From: Bin52 sp965213935
Lineage (GTDB): Bacteria > Pseudomonadota > Alphaproteobacteria > Thalassobaculales > Thalassobaculaceae
Length of the DNA stretch: 64,000 nt
Assembly: GCA_965213935.1 (NCBI GenBank)
Contig: CBDCAO010000012.1
Location: 2,604,001 to 2,668,000 of the forward strand
Direction of reading: 5' to 3'
Part shown: positions 17,155 through 25,660 of the stretch, in pieces
Position numbering within the stretch: position 1 is the first letter of the stretch
Layout: each line of letters opens with the position of its first letter
Notes under the pieces: model-generated
Databases searched by the model: none
The model's input: the letters and a program-made list of their open reading frames with translations, nothing else
Told to the model about the DNA's origin: nothing
Position numbers and translations under genes: made by a program

Positions 17155-17586
17155 TTGAGCACACCGTCGAAGCCCGCATCGAAGGACGAGGCCGTTTCCG
17201 GCGGTCCGTCCGCGAAGCGCAGCCTGTTCATGCGATACGGCATGCTGGTCTGTTGCGTCGCCATGATGCTGCCGATCGCCGGCTACCTCCTGAGCGGCGG
17301 AACGTTCGGCGGCCTGCTCGACAACCTGGCGCTGGCGGTGCCGCTGCTCGCCTGCGTCGGCACGCACTTCGCGCTGTATCGCCTCACGGGCAAGTCCTGT
17401 CATGGCGGACATGATGAAAGAGACGCGCCGGTACGCCCGGCCCGGCGCGACGCCGGGCGCCACGTCGTCGCATTGGACCGACGTGATCCACGCCGACCGG
17501 TCCGCTTCACCGGCGCCGCTTGCGCCGAAGAACGCGCACGTCCGGTCGACGGTGCGGTCTCGCGGCTCCGGGAAAGGACTGCAGAA
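17155..17586 (+). CDS. DUF2933 small membrane protein, open into dsbA without a stop
   Basis: TTG 17155 has CGGAGG five bases upstream. Two hydrophobic helices (LVCCVAMMLPIAGYLLSG and NLALAVPLLACVGTHFAL) are followed by SCHGGHDE, the usual layout of DUF2933 proteins found beside copper genes. After this tail the frame has no stop and continues in phase through the downstream DsbA-like gene to 18387, with a low-quality arginine/alanine linker (about 17425-17580). The alternative frame stops at 17590 in an ATGA overlap with the dsbA start, suggesting the original stop was lost by a frameshift. The end given is the base before the dsbA ATG. Confidence 0.6.
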
Positions 17587-18387
17587 ATGAACCAGCCAGA
17601 GAACCAGGCAAGACCTTCGGGCGTCGTCCGGGGAACCTTGCCGCGCGTCACCATTGCGGCCGCCGTGGCGATTGTTGCCGCGATGTCTATTGCGGCCGGC
17701 AGCAGGGCAGAGACGCCCGCCGCCGCGCCGCCCGACCGGGATGCCGTCCGCAAGATCGTCAGGGAATACCTGCTCGAGCATCCCGAGGTGATCGAAGAGG
17801 CCATCGGGGTGCTGCGGGCAAGGCGGGAAGCACGCGAACAGGACCGCATCGCCGCCGCGATCCGCGAACACGACAGTGCGTTGCGGTCCCACCCGATGTC
17901 GCCGGTCTCGGGCAACCCGAAGGGCGACGTCACCCTGATCGAGTTCTTCGACTACCAGTGCGGCTACTGCAAACGCTCGCTCCAGCCGGTGAAGGACCTG
18001 CTGGCGGCCGACGGCCGACTGCGCATCGTGTGGAAGGAGTTTCCCATCCTCGGTCCGGTCTCGCGCTTTGCAGCGCGCGCCGGCATGGCCGCAGCCAGGC
18101 AGGGCCGGTACCTCGAATACCATGTTGCGGTCATGGGCTCGCGCGGGAAGCTGACGGAAGACCGGGTCATGGCCCTTGCCGGCCGCGCCGGTCTCGACGT
18201 CGGGCGCTTGCAAAGCGACATGGAGGATCCTGCGATCGAGGCCTATCTCGACGAAACGACAAGCCTGGCCCAAACCCTCGGCATTGAGGGCACGCCGGCC
18301 TTCGTCATCGGCGACACCCTGGTTCCTGGCGCCGTCGGCAGCGACCGCCTGAAGGAACTCATCGCCAAGGCCCGCTCGGGCGGCTGA
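17587..18387 (+). CDS. DsbA-family thiol oxidoreductase (ScsC-like)
   Basis: 266-aa exported thioredoxin-fold protein. The signal segment is VTIAAAVAIVAAMSIAAGSRA. A helical N-terminal oligomerisation region (VREYLLEHPEVIEEAIGVLR) is typical of ScsC/BcfH proteins, and the active site is FFDYQCGYCKRSL (CGYC). The cis-proline loop is EGTPAFVIGD. Family knowledge: ScsC-type proteins repair or isomerise periplasmic disulfides under copper stress, fitting the neighbours. ATG 17587 has AAAGGA nine bases upstream. The frame is also open upstream to the DUF2933 gene, so a fused protein is possible. Confidence 0.88.
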   Translation: MNQPENQARPSGVVRGTLPRVTIAAAVAIVAAMSIAAGSRAETPAAAPPDRDAVRKIVREYLLEHPEVIEEAIGVLRARREAREQDRIAAAIREHDSALRSHPMSPVSGNPKGDVTLIEFFDYQCGYCKRSLQPVKDLLAADGRLRIVWKEFPILGPVSRFAARAGMAAARQGRYLEYHVAVMGSRGKLTEDRVMALAGRAGLDVGRLQSDMEDPAIEAYLDETTSLAQTLGIEGTPAFVIGDTLVPGAVGSDRLKELIAKARSGG

Positions 18388-18832
18388 GCGGAAACCCGCG
18401 CGCGGCTCCGGGCTGCGCGGCCGGACGGACCGATTGCCCGATGCCGAACTGCCTGAGACCCATCGAGAGCAAGTTCTGGAACGGCTGAAGCTCGCTCGTG
18501 AGTTTCTGGGGAGCCAGGATCCGCTGGACTTTTTTTGTCATATTCTGCCCAAATGGAGCATTTGATCATTGCATCACAGGATGTTACTAGTCTTTCAGTT
18601 CCGTCCGTCTTCATAACGCAAGCGGATTGAAACAAACTCCCGACGCCGTTTGTCCATTTCCGTTCCGTCGGTCCGTGACGGCTGCCGTGGTCGACCGTCG
18701 CACACGGTCGGGCAAAGACGTCGCCCGGCAACCTGTGGCGGCATGCGGTGGTCCCTGCACAACGAAGCATATCACGGCATCCCGGTGCGGCTTGTATAGG
18801 CTCTTATTAGGATGACTTGACAGCGTCATGCC
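18388..18832. other. Gene-free stretch between dsbA and the tnpB element
   Basis: No supported gene. It includes an AT-rich patch near 18530-18570 (a run of seven T then CATATTCTG) that looks foreign to the flanking sequence. A short reading ETHREQVLERLKLAREFLGS near 18450 resembles coding sequence but has no start and quickly closes. Probably flanking debris of the tnpB element; the left end of that element should lie in the right half of this stretch. Confidence 0.4.
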
Positions 18833-18870
18833 GCCTGCAGGGCCTGACTCGAAGACCTGCAGGCGCATTT
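18833..18870 (+). terminator. Hairpin with T-rich tail upstream of tnpB
   Basis: Perfect 9-bp inverted repeat GCCTGCAGG (18833-18841) and CCTGCAGGC (18856-18864) with a 14-base loop, followed by GCATTTTCC. It has terminator-like form, but lies 445 bases after the nearest upstream gene. It may instead be the subterminal hairpin often present at the left end of tnpB-type elements. Confidence 0.4.
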
Positions 18871-19267
18871 TCCTTGCATGTTCCACGTTTTATCCTGTAT
18901 ATTTCCCGTACTGTTCGGGAGACACCGCATGCCGTCCGAAACAAGACCCGGGACAAGACCGCAGCGTGCACACCGCCAGGTCACCTACCGTCTGCTGCCG
19001 CAGACGCGTGACAACTGGCGCCGCCTTGAGCGGGTCCTGGAGAGCCAGCGCCAGTTGTACAACGCCGCCCTGCAGGAGCGGTCGGACGCCTGGCGCCTGG
19101 CGGGCGTCTCGCTCTCCTATATCGACCAGGCGAAGTCCCTGACGGTGTGCCGCCGGGAGCTGCCGGAGATGGCGGCCGTGCCGGTCGCCATCCAGCGCGG
19201 CACCCTGAAGCGGGTGGACGAGGCCTTCCACGGATTCTTCCGTCGGGCAAGGGCCGGGCAGAAGCCC

Positions 19268-19275
19268 GGCTACCC
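19268..19275 (+). repeat. Target-site duplication, left copy of IS4-type element
   Basis: GGCTACCC directly before the left inverted repeat; the same eight bases follow the right end at 21723-21730. The pair encodes the Gly-Tyr-Pro of the interrupted TnpB, so excision with loss of one copy would restore its frame. Confidence 0.88.
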
Positions 19276-21722
19276 CTACCCATGCCCCACAAGTGATGCT
19301 GGACAAATGGTTCTGGTGGCGCTACGGTGCCTGCCATGGAGGTTCAGCACCAGATCAAGCGCCAGCTTTCCCAGCCGTCTGCTGTCGGTCGCATCACCGC
19401 GTTGCTGGATGCGGGCGAAGTTCCGCATCGCACGGCGCTTGCGGCGCATCTGTGTGCTGAATTCGGGTTCCGGGATGGGCAGGGACGGCCTCAGGTCTCC
19501 ACCTGTCTGTCGGCGCTGCGGGCCCTGGAGCGGTCCGGGCAGATCCGGCTTCCGGTCCGACAAACGCCCGGTGGAACCTGTGTCCGGCGGTGTCCGGCGG
19601 CGCCGGTTGCGCCGGCCCGGGACGTCCCGGCGGATGTCGGGCAGGTTCGAGGCCTGGAGCTGGTTGCGGTTTCGAGCTCGGCCCATCGAGAGATCTGGCA
19701 TGGGTTGATGGAACACGAACACCCGCAGGGGGCCGGGCCGCTGGTTGGCCGGCAGTTGCGGTATCTTTTGTGGTCCGAACACGGCTGGCTCGGCGCGATC
19801 GGGGTTGCGGCATCGGCCCTGCAGCTTGCGGCGCGGGATCGCTGGATCAGCTGGGATGCGGAGCAGCGCCTGAACCATGGGCACCGGGTGGTGGGCCTGT
19901 CGCGGTTCCTGATCAGACCGGGTGTTGAATGCTACAATCTGGCGTCGCATGGGCTCGGTCAGCTTCTGCGTCGCCTGCGGGCCGACTTCTCCGCGTGCTA
20001 TGGCTTCGAGCCGTGGCTCATCGAGACCTTCGTGTCGCCGCCGTTCGACGGCGCAAGCCTGCGTGCGACCAACTGGCAGTGGCTGGGCGAGACCACGGGC
20101 CGTGGCCGCGACGACCGTTGCCACGATGCGGCGGCCGGACGCAAGGCCATCTATATCTACCCGCTGGTGCGCGACTGGCGAACCCGCCTGGGCATCGGCG
20201 CGGCGCCGACACGCGCGGTTGCGCTGAAGGCTGCGGACGGTCTTGACAGCCCGTCCTGGGCCGAAGCGGAGTTCGGTGACGCCGTCCTCGGTGACGCCCG
20301 CCTGACGGCCCGCCTGGTGACGATTGCGCAGGTGAAGGGAGCACGACCGATGGGATCCTTTCCGCAGGCTGCGAACGGCAATCGGGCCGAGATCAAGGGG
20401 TACTACCGGTTCATCGACCAGCCCGAAGAGACGGCCGTGACGCCTGAGGCCATCCTGGCGCCGCACCGTGACCGCACGCTCGGGCGCATGCGGGCTGAGC
20501 CGGTGGTCCTGTGCCTCCAGGATGGAACCGACCTGAACTTCGCCTCGCGTCCGGGATGCGCCGGGCTCGGGGTCATCGGCACCAACCAGACCGGTGCAAT
20601 CACAACGGGCCTGCATCTGCATTCGATGCTGGCGGTGACCCCGGGCGGACTGCCGCTGGGGGTTGTCGGGGCCCGCTTTGATGCCCCGCCGGGCAAGGGT
20701 CAGCCGAAGCAACCGGAAGACCGCAAGACCGAGCGCTGGCTCGAAGGATACCGGCGATGTGCCGAACTGGGTCGCGACCTCGGACCCGGCCGGGTGGTCT
20801 GTGTCGGTGATCGAGAGTCGGATGCGTTCGAGATCTTCGAGGCCCAACAGGCGCAACCGCACGCCGATATCCTGGTGCGCGCCAAGACCAACCACAAGGT
20901 GGCGACGGTCGATGTGTCCGGAAACACAGGTCCGGCGCACGCGATGCTGAAGACGATGCAGGCGGCGCCAGTGCTCGGCACGATGGTCGTCTCCATCGAC
21001 CGGCTGACCGCACGGCCAAAGCGAAGCAAGCGCCCGGCCAGGGCCGGGCGCACCGCACGCAGTGCCACGCTGGTGGTGCGCAGCCAGAGGGTGGAACTCG
21101 CACCCACAGGCCCCACGCACAAGGGCAAGCCGCCCATCCGGCTGCAGGCGGTGATGGTCGAGGAGGAACGCACACCGGTTGATGCAACCCCGGTCCGCTG
21201 GCTGCTGCTCACCACCCTCCCGACCGACACCCTGGAAGACTGCAAGACGGTGGTCGAGTACTACGCCCGGCGCTGGCGGATAGAAGAGTGGCACCGGATC
21301 CTGAAATCCGGGTGCAAGATCGAGGAGCTCGAGAACCGCTCGGCCGATCGCCTCGCCCGGGCCGTCACCATCAATCTGGTCATCGCCTGGCGCATCCACC
21401 TGATGACGTTGCTCGGACGCGATCATCCCGCATCGCCGCCCGACATGCTGTTCTCCGACCTCGAGATCAAGGTGCTGAAAGCCTTCGCCGCACGACAGCG
21501 CTACGCATCGCCCGATACCCTGGATGCCGCCATCCTGACCATGGCGCGGATCGGTGGACACATCCATCGCCCCAGAGGGCCGCCACCGGGCACAGAAGTC
21601 ATATGGCGCGGCTACGCATCCCTCGTTGATTGGTGCATCGGATACGAACTCAGGCTGGAGCAGGAAACATGAAAGCACAGGAAGCTCTCATTACACTGCA
21701 ACTACTTGTGGGGCATGGGTAG
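19276..21722 (+). mobile_element. IS4-family (IS50/Tn5-type) insertion sequence, 2447 bp
   Basis: Perfect 19-bp terminal inverted repeats: CTACCCATGCCCCACAAGT at 19276-19294 and its reverse complement at 21704-21722. Length and the final ACAAGT match the style of Tn5/IS50 ends. Flanked by an 8-bp direct duplication. It carries a single transposase gene in which all DDE-motif residues are present, so the element looks complete and possibly still active. It is inserted in tnpB. Confidence 0.92.
19336..21672 (+). CDS. IS4-family transposase with N-terminal DruA/DUF4338-like domain
   Basis: About 778 aa, far longer than the 476-aa Tn5 transposase. Residues 1-75 form a winged-helix-like segment. 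About residues 115-265 match DUF4338/DruA (LVGRQLRYLLWSEHGWLGAI, YNLASHGLGQLLRRL, YGFEPWLIETFVSPPFDGAS). From about residue 305 the Tn5 layout follows: AEFGDAVLGDARLTARLV (DNA binding), the DDE aspartates in CLQDGTDLNF and VGDRESDAFEIF, and the IS4 signature Y-x2-R-x3-E-x6-K in YYARRWRIEEWHRILKSG. GTG 19327 is an alternative start. DruA domains are also known from Druantia defence systems; their role here is unknown. Confidence 0.92.
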   Translation: MEVQHQIKRQLSQPSAVGRITALLDAGEVPHRTALAAHLCAEFGFRDGQGRPQVSTCLSALRALERSGQIRLPVRQTPGGTCVRRCPAAPVAPARDVPADVGQVRGLELVAVSSSAHREIWHGLMEHEHPQGAGPLVGRQLRYLLWSEHGWLGAIGVAASALQLAARDRWISWDAEQRLNHGHRVVGLSRFLIRPGVECYNLASHGLGQLLRRLRADFSACYGFEPWLIETFVSPPFDGASLRATNWQWLGETTGRGRDDRCHDAAAGRKAIYIYPLVRDWRTRLGIGAAPTRAVALKAADGLDSPSWAEAEFGDAVLGDARLTARLVTIAQVKGARPMGSFPQAANGNRAEIKGYYRFIDQPEETAVTPEAILAPHRDRTLGRMRAEPVVLCLQDGTDLNFASRPGCAGLGVIGTNQTGAITTGLHLHSMLAVTPGGLPLGVVGARFDAPPGKGQPKQPEDRKTERWLEGYRRCAELGRDLGPGRVVCVGDRESDAFEIFEAQQAQPHADILVRAKTNHKVATVDVSGNTGPAHAMLKTMQAAPVLGTMVVSIDRLTARPKRSKRPARAGRTARSATLVVRSQRVELAPTGPTHKGKPPIRLQAVMVEEERTPVDATPVRWLLLTTLPTDTLEDCKTVVEYYARRWRIEEWHRILKSGCKIEELENRSADRLARAVTINLVIAWRIHLMTLLGRDHPASPPDMLFSDLEIKVLKAFAARQRYASPDTLDAAILTMARIGGHIHRPRGPPPGTEVIWRGYASLVDWCIGYELRLEQET

Positions 21723-21730
21723 GGCTACCC
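21723..21730 (+). repeat. Target-site duplication, right copy of IS4-type element
   Basis: GGCTACCC immediately after the right inverted repeat, identical to 19268-19275. Confidence 0.88.
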
Positions 21731-22714
21731 GCGGTTCCGCGGACGGCAGCGCTTCGACAGCATCTCCATCGTCTCCGGGGTGAGGCTGGAAGCAGGCAGG
21801 CTGCGCCTTCCCGGTTTCGGCTGGATGACGGTGCGCCGGCGCGGCGGCACCCCGTATCCGGACGCCCGTCCGGTCTCGGCGGTGCTGAAGCGCGAGGCCG
21901 GACGCTGGTATGCCGTGATCTGCCATGCTGTCGCGGTTGCGCAGCCGGAGGATGACGGGACCGCGATCGGCATCGACATGAACGCCGGCCAGGTCGCGGC
22001 GAGCGACGGCCGGCTGTTCCACGCCCCGGACACGCGCCGCCTCGAGGCCCGGAAACGCCGCTATCAGCGCATGGTGGCGAGGGGCAGGCGCGGGAGCCGC
22101 CGGCGGGAGCGAGCAAGGGCGCGGCTCGCCAGGACGACACGGCGCATCGCCATGGCCCGGCGCGACTGGCACCACCAGGTCTCGCGCAGGATCGCGGAGG
22201 GTGTGCACACCGTCGCGATCGAGGACCTGAAGGTGCGGAACATGACGGCAAGCGCCCGCGGCACGGCGGAAGAGCCGGGCAGCGGGGTGAAGCAGAAGGC
22301 CGGGCTCAACCGGGGCATTCTCGACACCGGTTGGGCCGCCCTGCGATGCTGGAGTACAAGGCGGGGCGCGTGATCGCGGTCGATCCCCGCCACACCAGCC
22401 AGACCTGTGCAGCGTGCGGGCACGTCGACGCCCGATCGCGCAGGACACGGGACCGGTTTCACTGCGTGGCCTGCGGCCACGCCGATCATGCGGACGCGAA
22501 TGCTTCCCGCACCATACGGCGTCGGGGACTGGCGCTGCTGCACGGGGAGGCTGCCGGGGTGCCGGGCCGTGGAACCGTGAACACACAAGCAAGGATGGCG
22601 GCATGAGCCGTCATGCTTTTCTTTGTAAGTCCCCTTGTATATCCCATCAGATGGTTCCTGACAGCCTTCGGCGATGGCCCGTCGGCGTCTTGCTCCACGG
22701 TATAGCCGAGGCTC

Positions 22715-23016
22715 GGCGTCGAGAAGGGTGACGAGCTGAGGGTGGTGGGCGTGGGACCACAAGGAGAAGACGGTGCTGCTGGCTGACGGCGAAGGCGGGG
22801 CGGTGGCCTGGAAGCCCGGGCAGATCGGCGGGCGGAAGGGCGGCAGCGAGGTCTACAAGGTCGAGGAGATCGAGCTCCGGGCCGGCGACCGCATCCGCTG
22901 GACCCGCAACGATGCGGGCCTCGGCCTGGTCAACAGCCGCACCGCCGAGGTGGTCGCGGTGAAGGACGGGCGCGTGACGTTCCGTCTAGAGGACGGCAAG
23001 ACACTCGAACTGGGGT
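22715..23016 (+). pseudogene. Fragment of a conjugative relaxase/helicase (TraA/TraI-like)
   Basis: Reading VEKGDELRVVGV then, after a one-base shift, HKEKTVLLADGEGGAVAWKP, and further GDRIRWTRNDAGLGLVNSRT and VKDGRVTFRLEDGKTLEL. This matches the C-terminal part of MobF-type relaxase-helicases, where an RW-R-ND--LGL-N block precedes the helicase motifs. No relaxase active site or Walker motifs remain. It ends abruptly where integrase sequence begins, so two different element genes were joined by deletion. Confidence 0.65.
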
Positions 23017-23019
23017 GGG

Positions 23020-23725
23020 GCGACGGTCGAGCGCGACACGGTGTTCTGGGACCGGATCGTGACCGGCTTCGGGGTCCGGGTCTATCCGACCGGCGGCAGG
23101 GTCTACATCGCCCAGGCGCGGGGGCCCGGAGGGGCCGAAGCGGGTGACGGTGGGCCGGTACGGCGTGCTCAACACTCAACGCCGTTCGCGGCCCGGGCCA
23201 GGGGCGGCCCGACCGTGGCCGACCTTGCGGCGCGCTATCTCGATGATCATGTCGAGGTCCGGCTCAAGCCGAGGACGCAGGCGAAGCTTCGCGGCGTGCT
23301 GCGCCGCCACACCCTGCCCGCGCTCGGCCGGCTGCCGGTCGAGGCGGTGGAGCGCCGGCAGGTCGTCGAGCTGCACCGCGGGCTGAGCGGCCGCCCGGTG
23401 GCGGCGAACCGGGCGGTCAAGACACTGGCGCACATGTACCGGCTGGGCGAGGGCTGGGGCCTCGTGCCGGCCGGCTGCAATCCGTGCCGGTCGATTGAGA
23501 AGCATCCCGAGCGCGGCCGGGAACGCTTTCTGACCGACGCCAAGTTCGCCCGGCTCGGGCGGGCGCTGCAGCGAGGGCGGCTTCGACAACGCCTGGCGGG
23601 CCGTGCGGGAAGCCGCGAAGCTGGAGGATGTTCGGATCCATGACCTTCGGCACAGCTTCGCTTCCAGGGCTCTGGCGCTCGGCGAGACCCTGCCGGTGAT
23701 CGGCAGCCCGGAAGCCACGCCGCCA
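23020..23725 (+). pseudogene. Decayed tyrosine-type integrase
   Basis: N-terminal domain ATVERDTVFWDRIVTGFGVR and VYPTGGRVYIAQARGPGG, arm/core-binding domain PTVADLAARYLDDHVEVRLK, LPALGRLPVEAVERRQVVEL and ANRAVKTLAHMYRLGEGWGL. At about 23580 the frame jumps to NAWRAVREAAKLEDVRIHDL and RHSFASRALALGETLPVIG, so the core with the first catalytic arginine is deleted. It stops before the catalytic-tyrosine block. At least two frameshifts (near 23125 and 23165) lie in the N-terminal part. Clearly inactive. Confidence 0.85.
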
Positions 23726-23735
23726 AATAACGGGA

Positions 23736-24209
23736 TTGACATCAGACCCACACAATAATATTGTTGTGTTCGTGATACCCAGCCTTGACCCCAAGACCGG
23801 CTACCTACCACCGGGCATCCACGCCGCCAGCTGGTGCGACGTCGTTGGTCACTTTGGTGGTAACACCCACCGCGAGCGGCTAATCGGAGCTCTGTTGACA
23901 GCGTGCCGCAACTTGGCAGCAGCGGGATGCAAGGAACTGCTGCTGGACGGCAGTTTCGTTACGGCGAAGGCGCTGCCGGGGGACTACGACGCCACATGGG
24001 AAACGGCAGGTGTAGATCCGAACCGATTGGACCCCGTGCTTCTCGACATGAATCACCCGCGCGCCGCGATGAAAGCGAAATATCTCGGAGACCTATTCCC
24101 GGCGTCGGCACAGGCCGCGCCTGGGATACTCTTTCGGGACTTCTTTAGGACAGACCGCAACGGCGTCGAGAAAGGCGTCGTGCTGATCGATCTGGGGAGT
24201 TTGCCATGA
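23736..24209 (+). CDS. DUF6932 family protein (nucleotidyltransferase-like, putative TA partner)
   Basis: Up to 157 aa. Recognisable DUF6932 pattern: IPSLDPKTGYLPPGIHAASW, a middle LLLDGSFVTAKALPGDYDAT (G-S-F/S then D-x-D-like, reminiscent of minimal nucleotidyltransferases), and NHPRAAMKAKYLGDLFPA. Start uncertain: TTG 23736 gives the longest reading; GTG 23766 or 23772 would start just before FVIPS. It ends five bases after the downstream ATG (24206), so the two genes overlap and are probably coupled. Proteins of this family often pair with an HTH protein, suggesting a toxin-antitoxin-like module (inference). Confidence 0.7.
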   Translation: MTSDPHNNIVVFVIPSLDPKTGYLPPGIHAASWCDVVGHFGGNTHRERLIGALLTACRNLAAAGCKELLLDGSFVTAKALPGDYDATWETAGVDPNRLDPVLLDMNHPRAAMKAKYLGDLFPASAQAAPGILFRDFFRTDRNGVEKGVVLIDLGSLP

Positions 24210-25660
24210 TCACCAACGAGCGACAGTACCGGATCACGCGAAAGAAGGCACACGGCTTTGCCCACGCAATCGAGGAATTTGACGCCAAGTCGTACAGCCG
24301 GATAGACGTGCATCCTAGGCTAGTGCGTGCCGAACGAGAGGCCATGGAGAGCCAACTGGCAGACCTGCGGGAAGAGCTCGAAGAATACGAGCAGTTAAAG
24401 TCAGCCGAAATATCGGTCATCTCCGTAGGATCGTTCGAAGAACTTGCGGACGGCCTGATTAAGGCCAGGATCGCAGGGGGCCATAGCCAACGGGCGCTTG
24501 CGCAACGTCTAAAGCTCAAGGAACAGCAGATCCAACGATACGAGGCGGAGCGCTATGCGTCCGCAAGCTACCAGCGGCTGTGCCAGGTCGCGCGCGCCCT
24601 AGATCTTCGGATAGAAAACGAAATTCTACTTCCCGTCGTACCGGATAGCTTCGAGGGACTGCTCGCCAAGGTCAGCCAGGTCGGGCTGAGTCGGGACTTC
24701 GTGGTCGGACACATGTTGTCTTCGGCGGATGCTGCAATCGCGGATGGCGAAGTGCCGGATCAGTCGAACGACCAGAGACTGACCGCGAAAGCAGCGGCCG
24801 TGTTGGAGCGCGTCTTCGGTTGGAGGCGCGAAGACCTCTTCGGCGCTCAGGCGCTGCCCGCACCTTTTACAGCGGCAGCTGCTGCACGTTTCAAGATGCC
24901 GAAGCGACGTGACGAGGGGGCCGCACGACTCTTTGCTACCTACGCAAATCACTTGGCCGTCGTGGCCATAAAGGGGATGGCCGACTACCCGATTGAGTCA
25001 ATCCCGACCGACCCAGGCGAAATGCGGAAGAAAATTTTGGCGCGCGGCGGGGGAAAGGATGACTTCCGCACGGTTCTTCACACGGTGTGGGACCATGGGG
25101 TGGTTGTGCTCCCACTCAGGGGAAGAGGGACTTTCCACGGCGCTTGCTGGCGCTACGAGGGTCGAAACGCGATTGTGCTGAAGCAAGCATCGAAGCATGA
25201 ATCCCGTTGGACGTTTGATCTGCTCCACGAGGTGTTCCACGCAGCGCAGCGACCCGAAGAAGAGATGTTCGAGTTGGTTGAGGCGGAAGCAACGTCCGAC
25301 GCACGTCGAGAGTCTGATGAGGAGATCGCGGCCAGTCAGTTTGCGGGAGACGTGATGCTTGATGGCAAGGCGAATGAACTGGCGGATGATTGCGTAGCAC
25401 AGGCCAGCAACATGATTCCGCGATTACAACATGTGGTCCGGCGAGTGGCGAAGAAGCGAGGAGTGAGCGTCGGCGCACTCGCGAACTACCTGGCCCTCCG
25501 GTTGTCCTGGCAAGGCCTTAACTGGTGGGGTGCGGCCGCTAACCTTCAGCGCAAGGACGAAGACCCCTGGATTGTCGCGCGCGACGTCTTTATTGAGCGG
25601 CATCCTTACCATATCGAAGATGAGGTTGATCAATCGCTACTTGATCGTGTCCTGAACTGA
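24206..25660 (+). CDS. HTH (XRE) - ImmA/IrrE metallopeptidase fusion
   Basis: 484 aa. An N-terminal coiled segment (VRAEREAMESQLADLREELE) leads to an XRE helix-turn-helix at about residues 80-135 (GHSQRALAQRLKLKEQQIQR). The C-terminal half has the ImmA/IrrE zinc peptidase motif LLHEVFHAAQRPE (HEVFH, residues 341-345) with E in VEAEATSDARRESDEEIAA as a possible third ligand. Such proteins cleave or relieve repressors in mobile elements and stress responses. It overlaps the DUF6932 gene by four bases (ATGA). The N-terminus MITNERQYRITRKKA is the sort found in DUF6932-linked regulators. Confidence 0.82.
   Translation: MITNERQYRITRKKAHGFAHAIEEFDAKSYSRIDVHPRLVRAEREAMESQLADLREELEEYEQLKSAEISVISVGSFEELADGLIKARIAGGHSQRALAQRLKLKEQQIQRYEAERYASASYQRLCQVARALDLRIENEILLPVVPDSFEGLLAKVSQVGLSRDFVVGHMLSSADAAIADGEVPDQSNDQRLTAKAAAVLERVFGWRREDLFGAQALPAPFTAAAAARFKMPKRRDEGAARLFATYANHLAVVAIKGMADYPIESIPTDPGEMRKKILARGGGKDDFRTVLHTVWDHGVVVLPLRGRGTFHGACWRYEGRNAIVLKQASKHESRWTFDLLHEVFHAAQRPEEEMFELVEAEATSDARRESDEEIAASQFAGDVMLDGKANELADDCVAQASNMIPRLQHVVRRVAKKRGVSVGALANYLALRLSWQGLNWWGAAANLQRKDEDPWIVARDVFIERHPYHIEDEVDQSLLDRVLN

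Larger units (their letters stand above)
18929..22606 (+). pseudogene. tnpB: TnpB (RNA-guided nuclease of IS200/IS605-type elements), split by an IS and frameshifted
   Basis: N-terminal part 18929-19275 (VTYRLLPQTRDNWRRLERVL ... FHGFFRRARAGQKPGYP) and the rest from 21731 (RFRGRQRFDSISIVSGVRLE). The two halves join exactly at GYP|RF once the IS4 element and one 8-bp duplication are removed. RuvC residues are kept: D in TAIGIDMNAGQVAASDGRL, E in VAIEDLKVRNM and D in HADHADANASRTI. Zinc cysteines are in CAACGH and CVACGH. A second lesion near 22340 shifts frame between GWAALR and MLEYKAGRVIAVDPRH. No tnpA transposase is seen, as in IS1341-type elements. Not functional as it stands. Confidence 0.9.

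Noticed and set aside
18833..18864. Hairpin as evidence for a CRISPR or other repeat array
   Set aside because: Single inverted repeat, no direct repeats or spacers; no CRISPR array is visible anywhere in the window.
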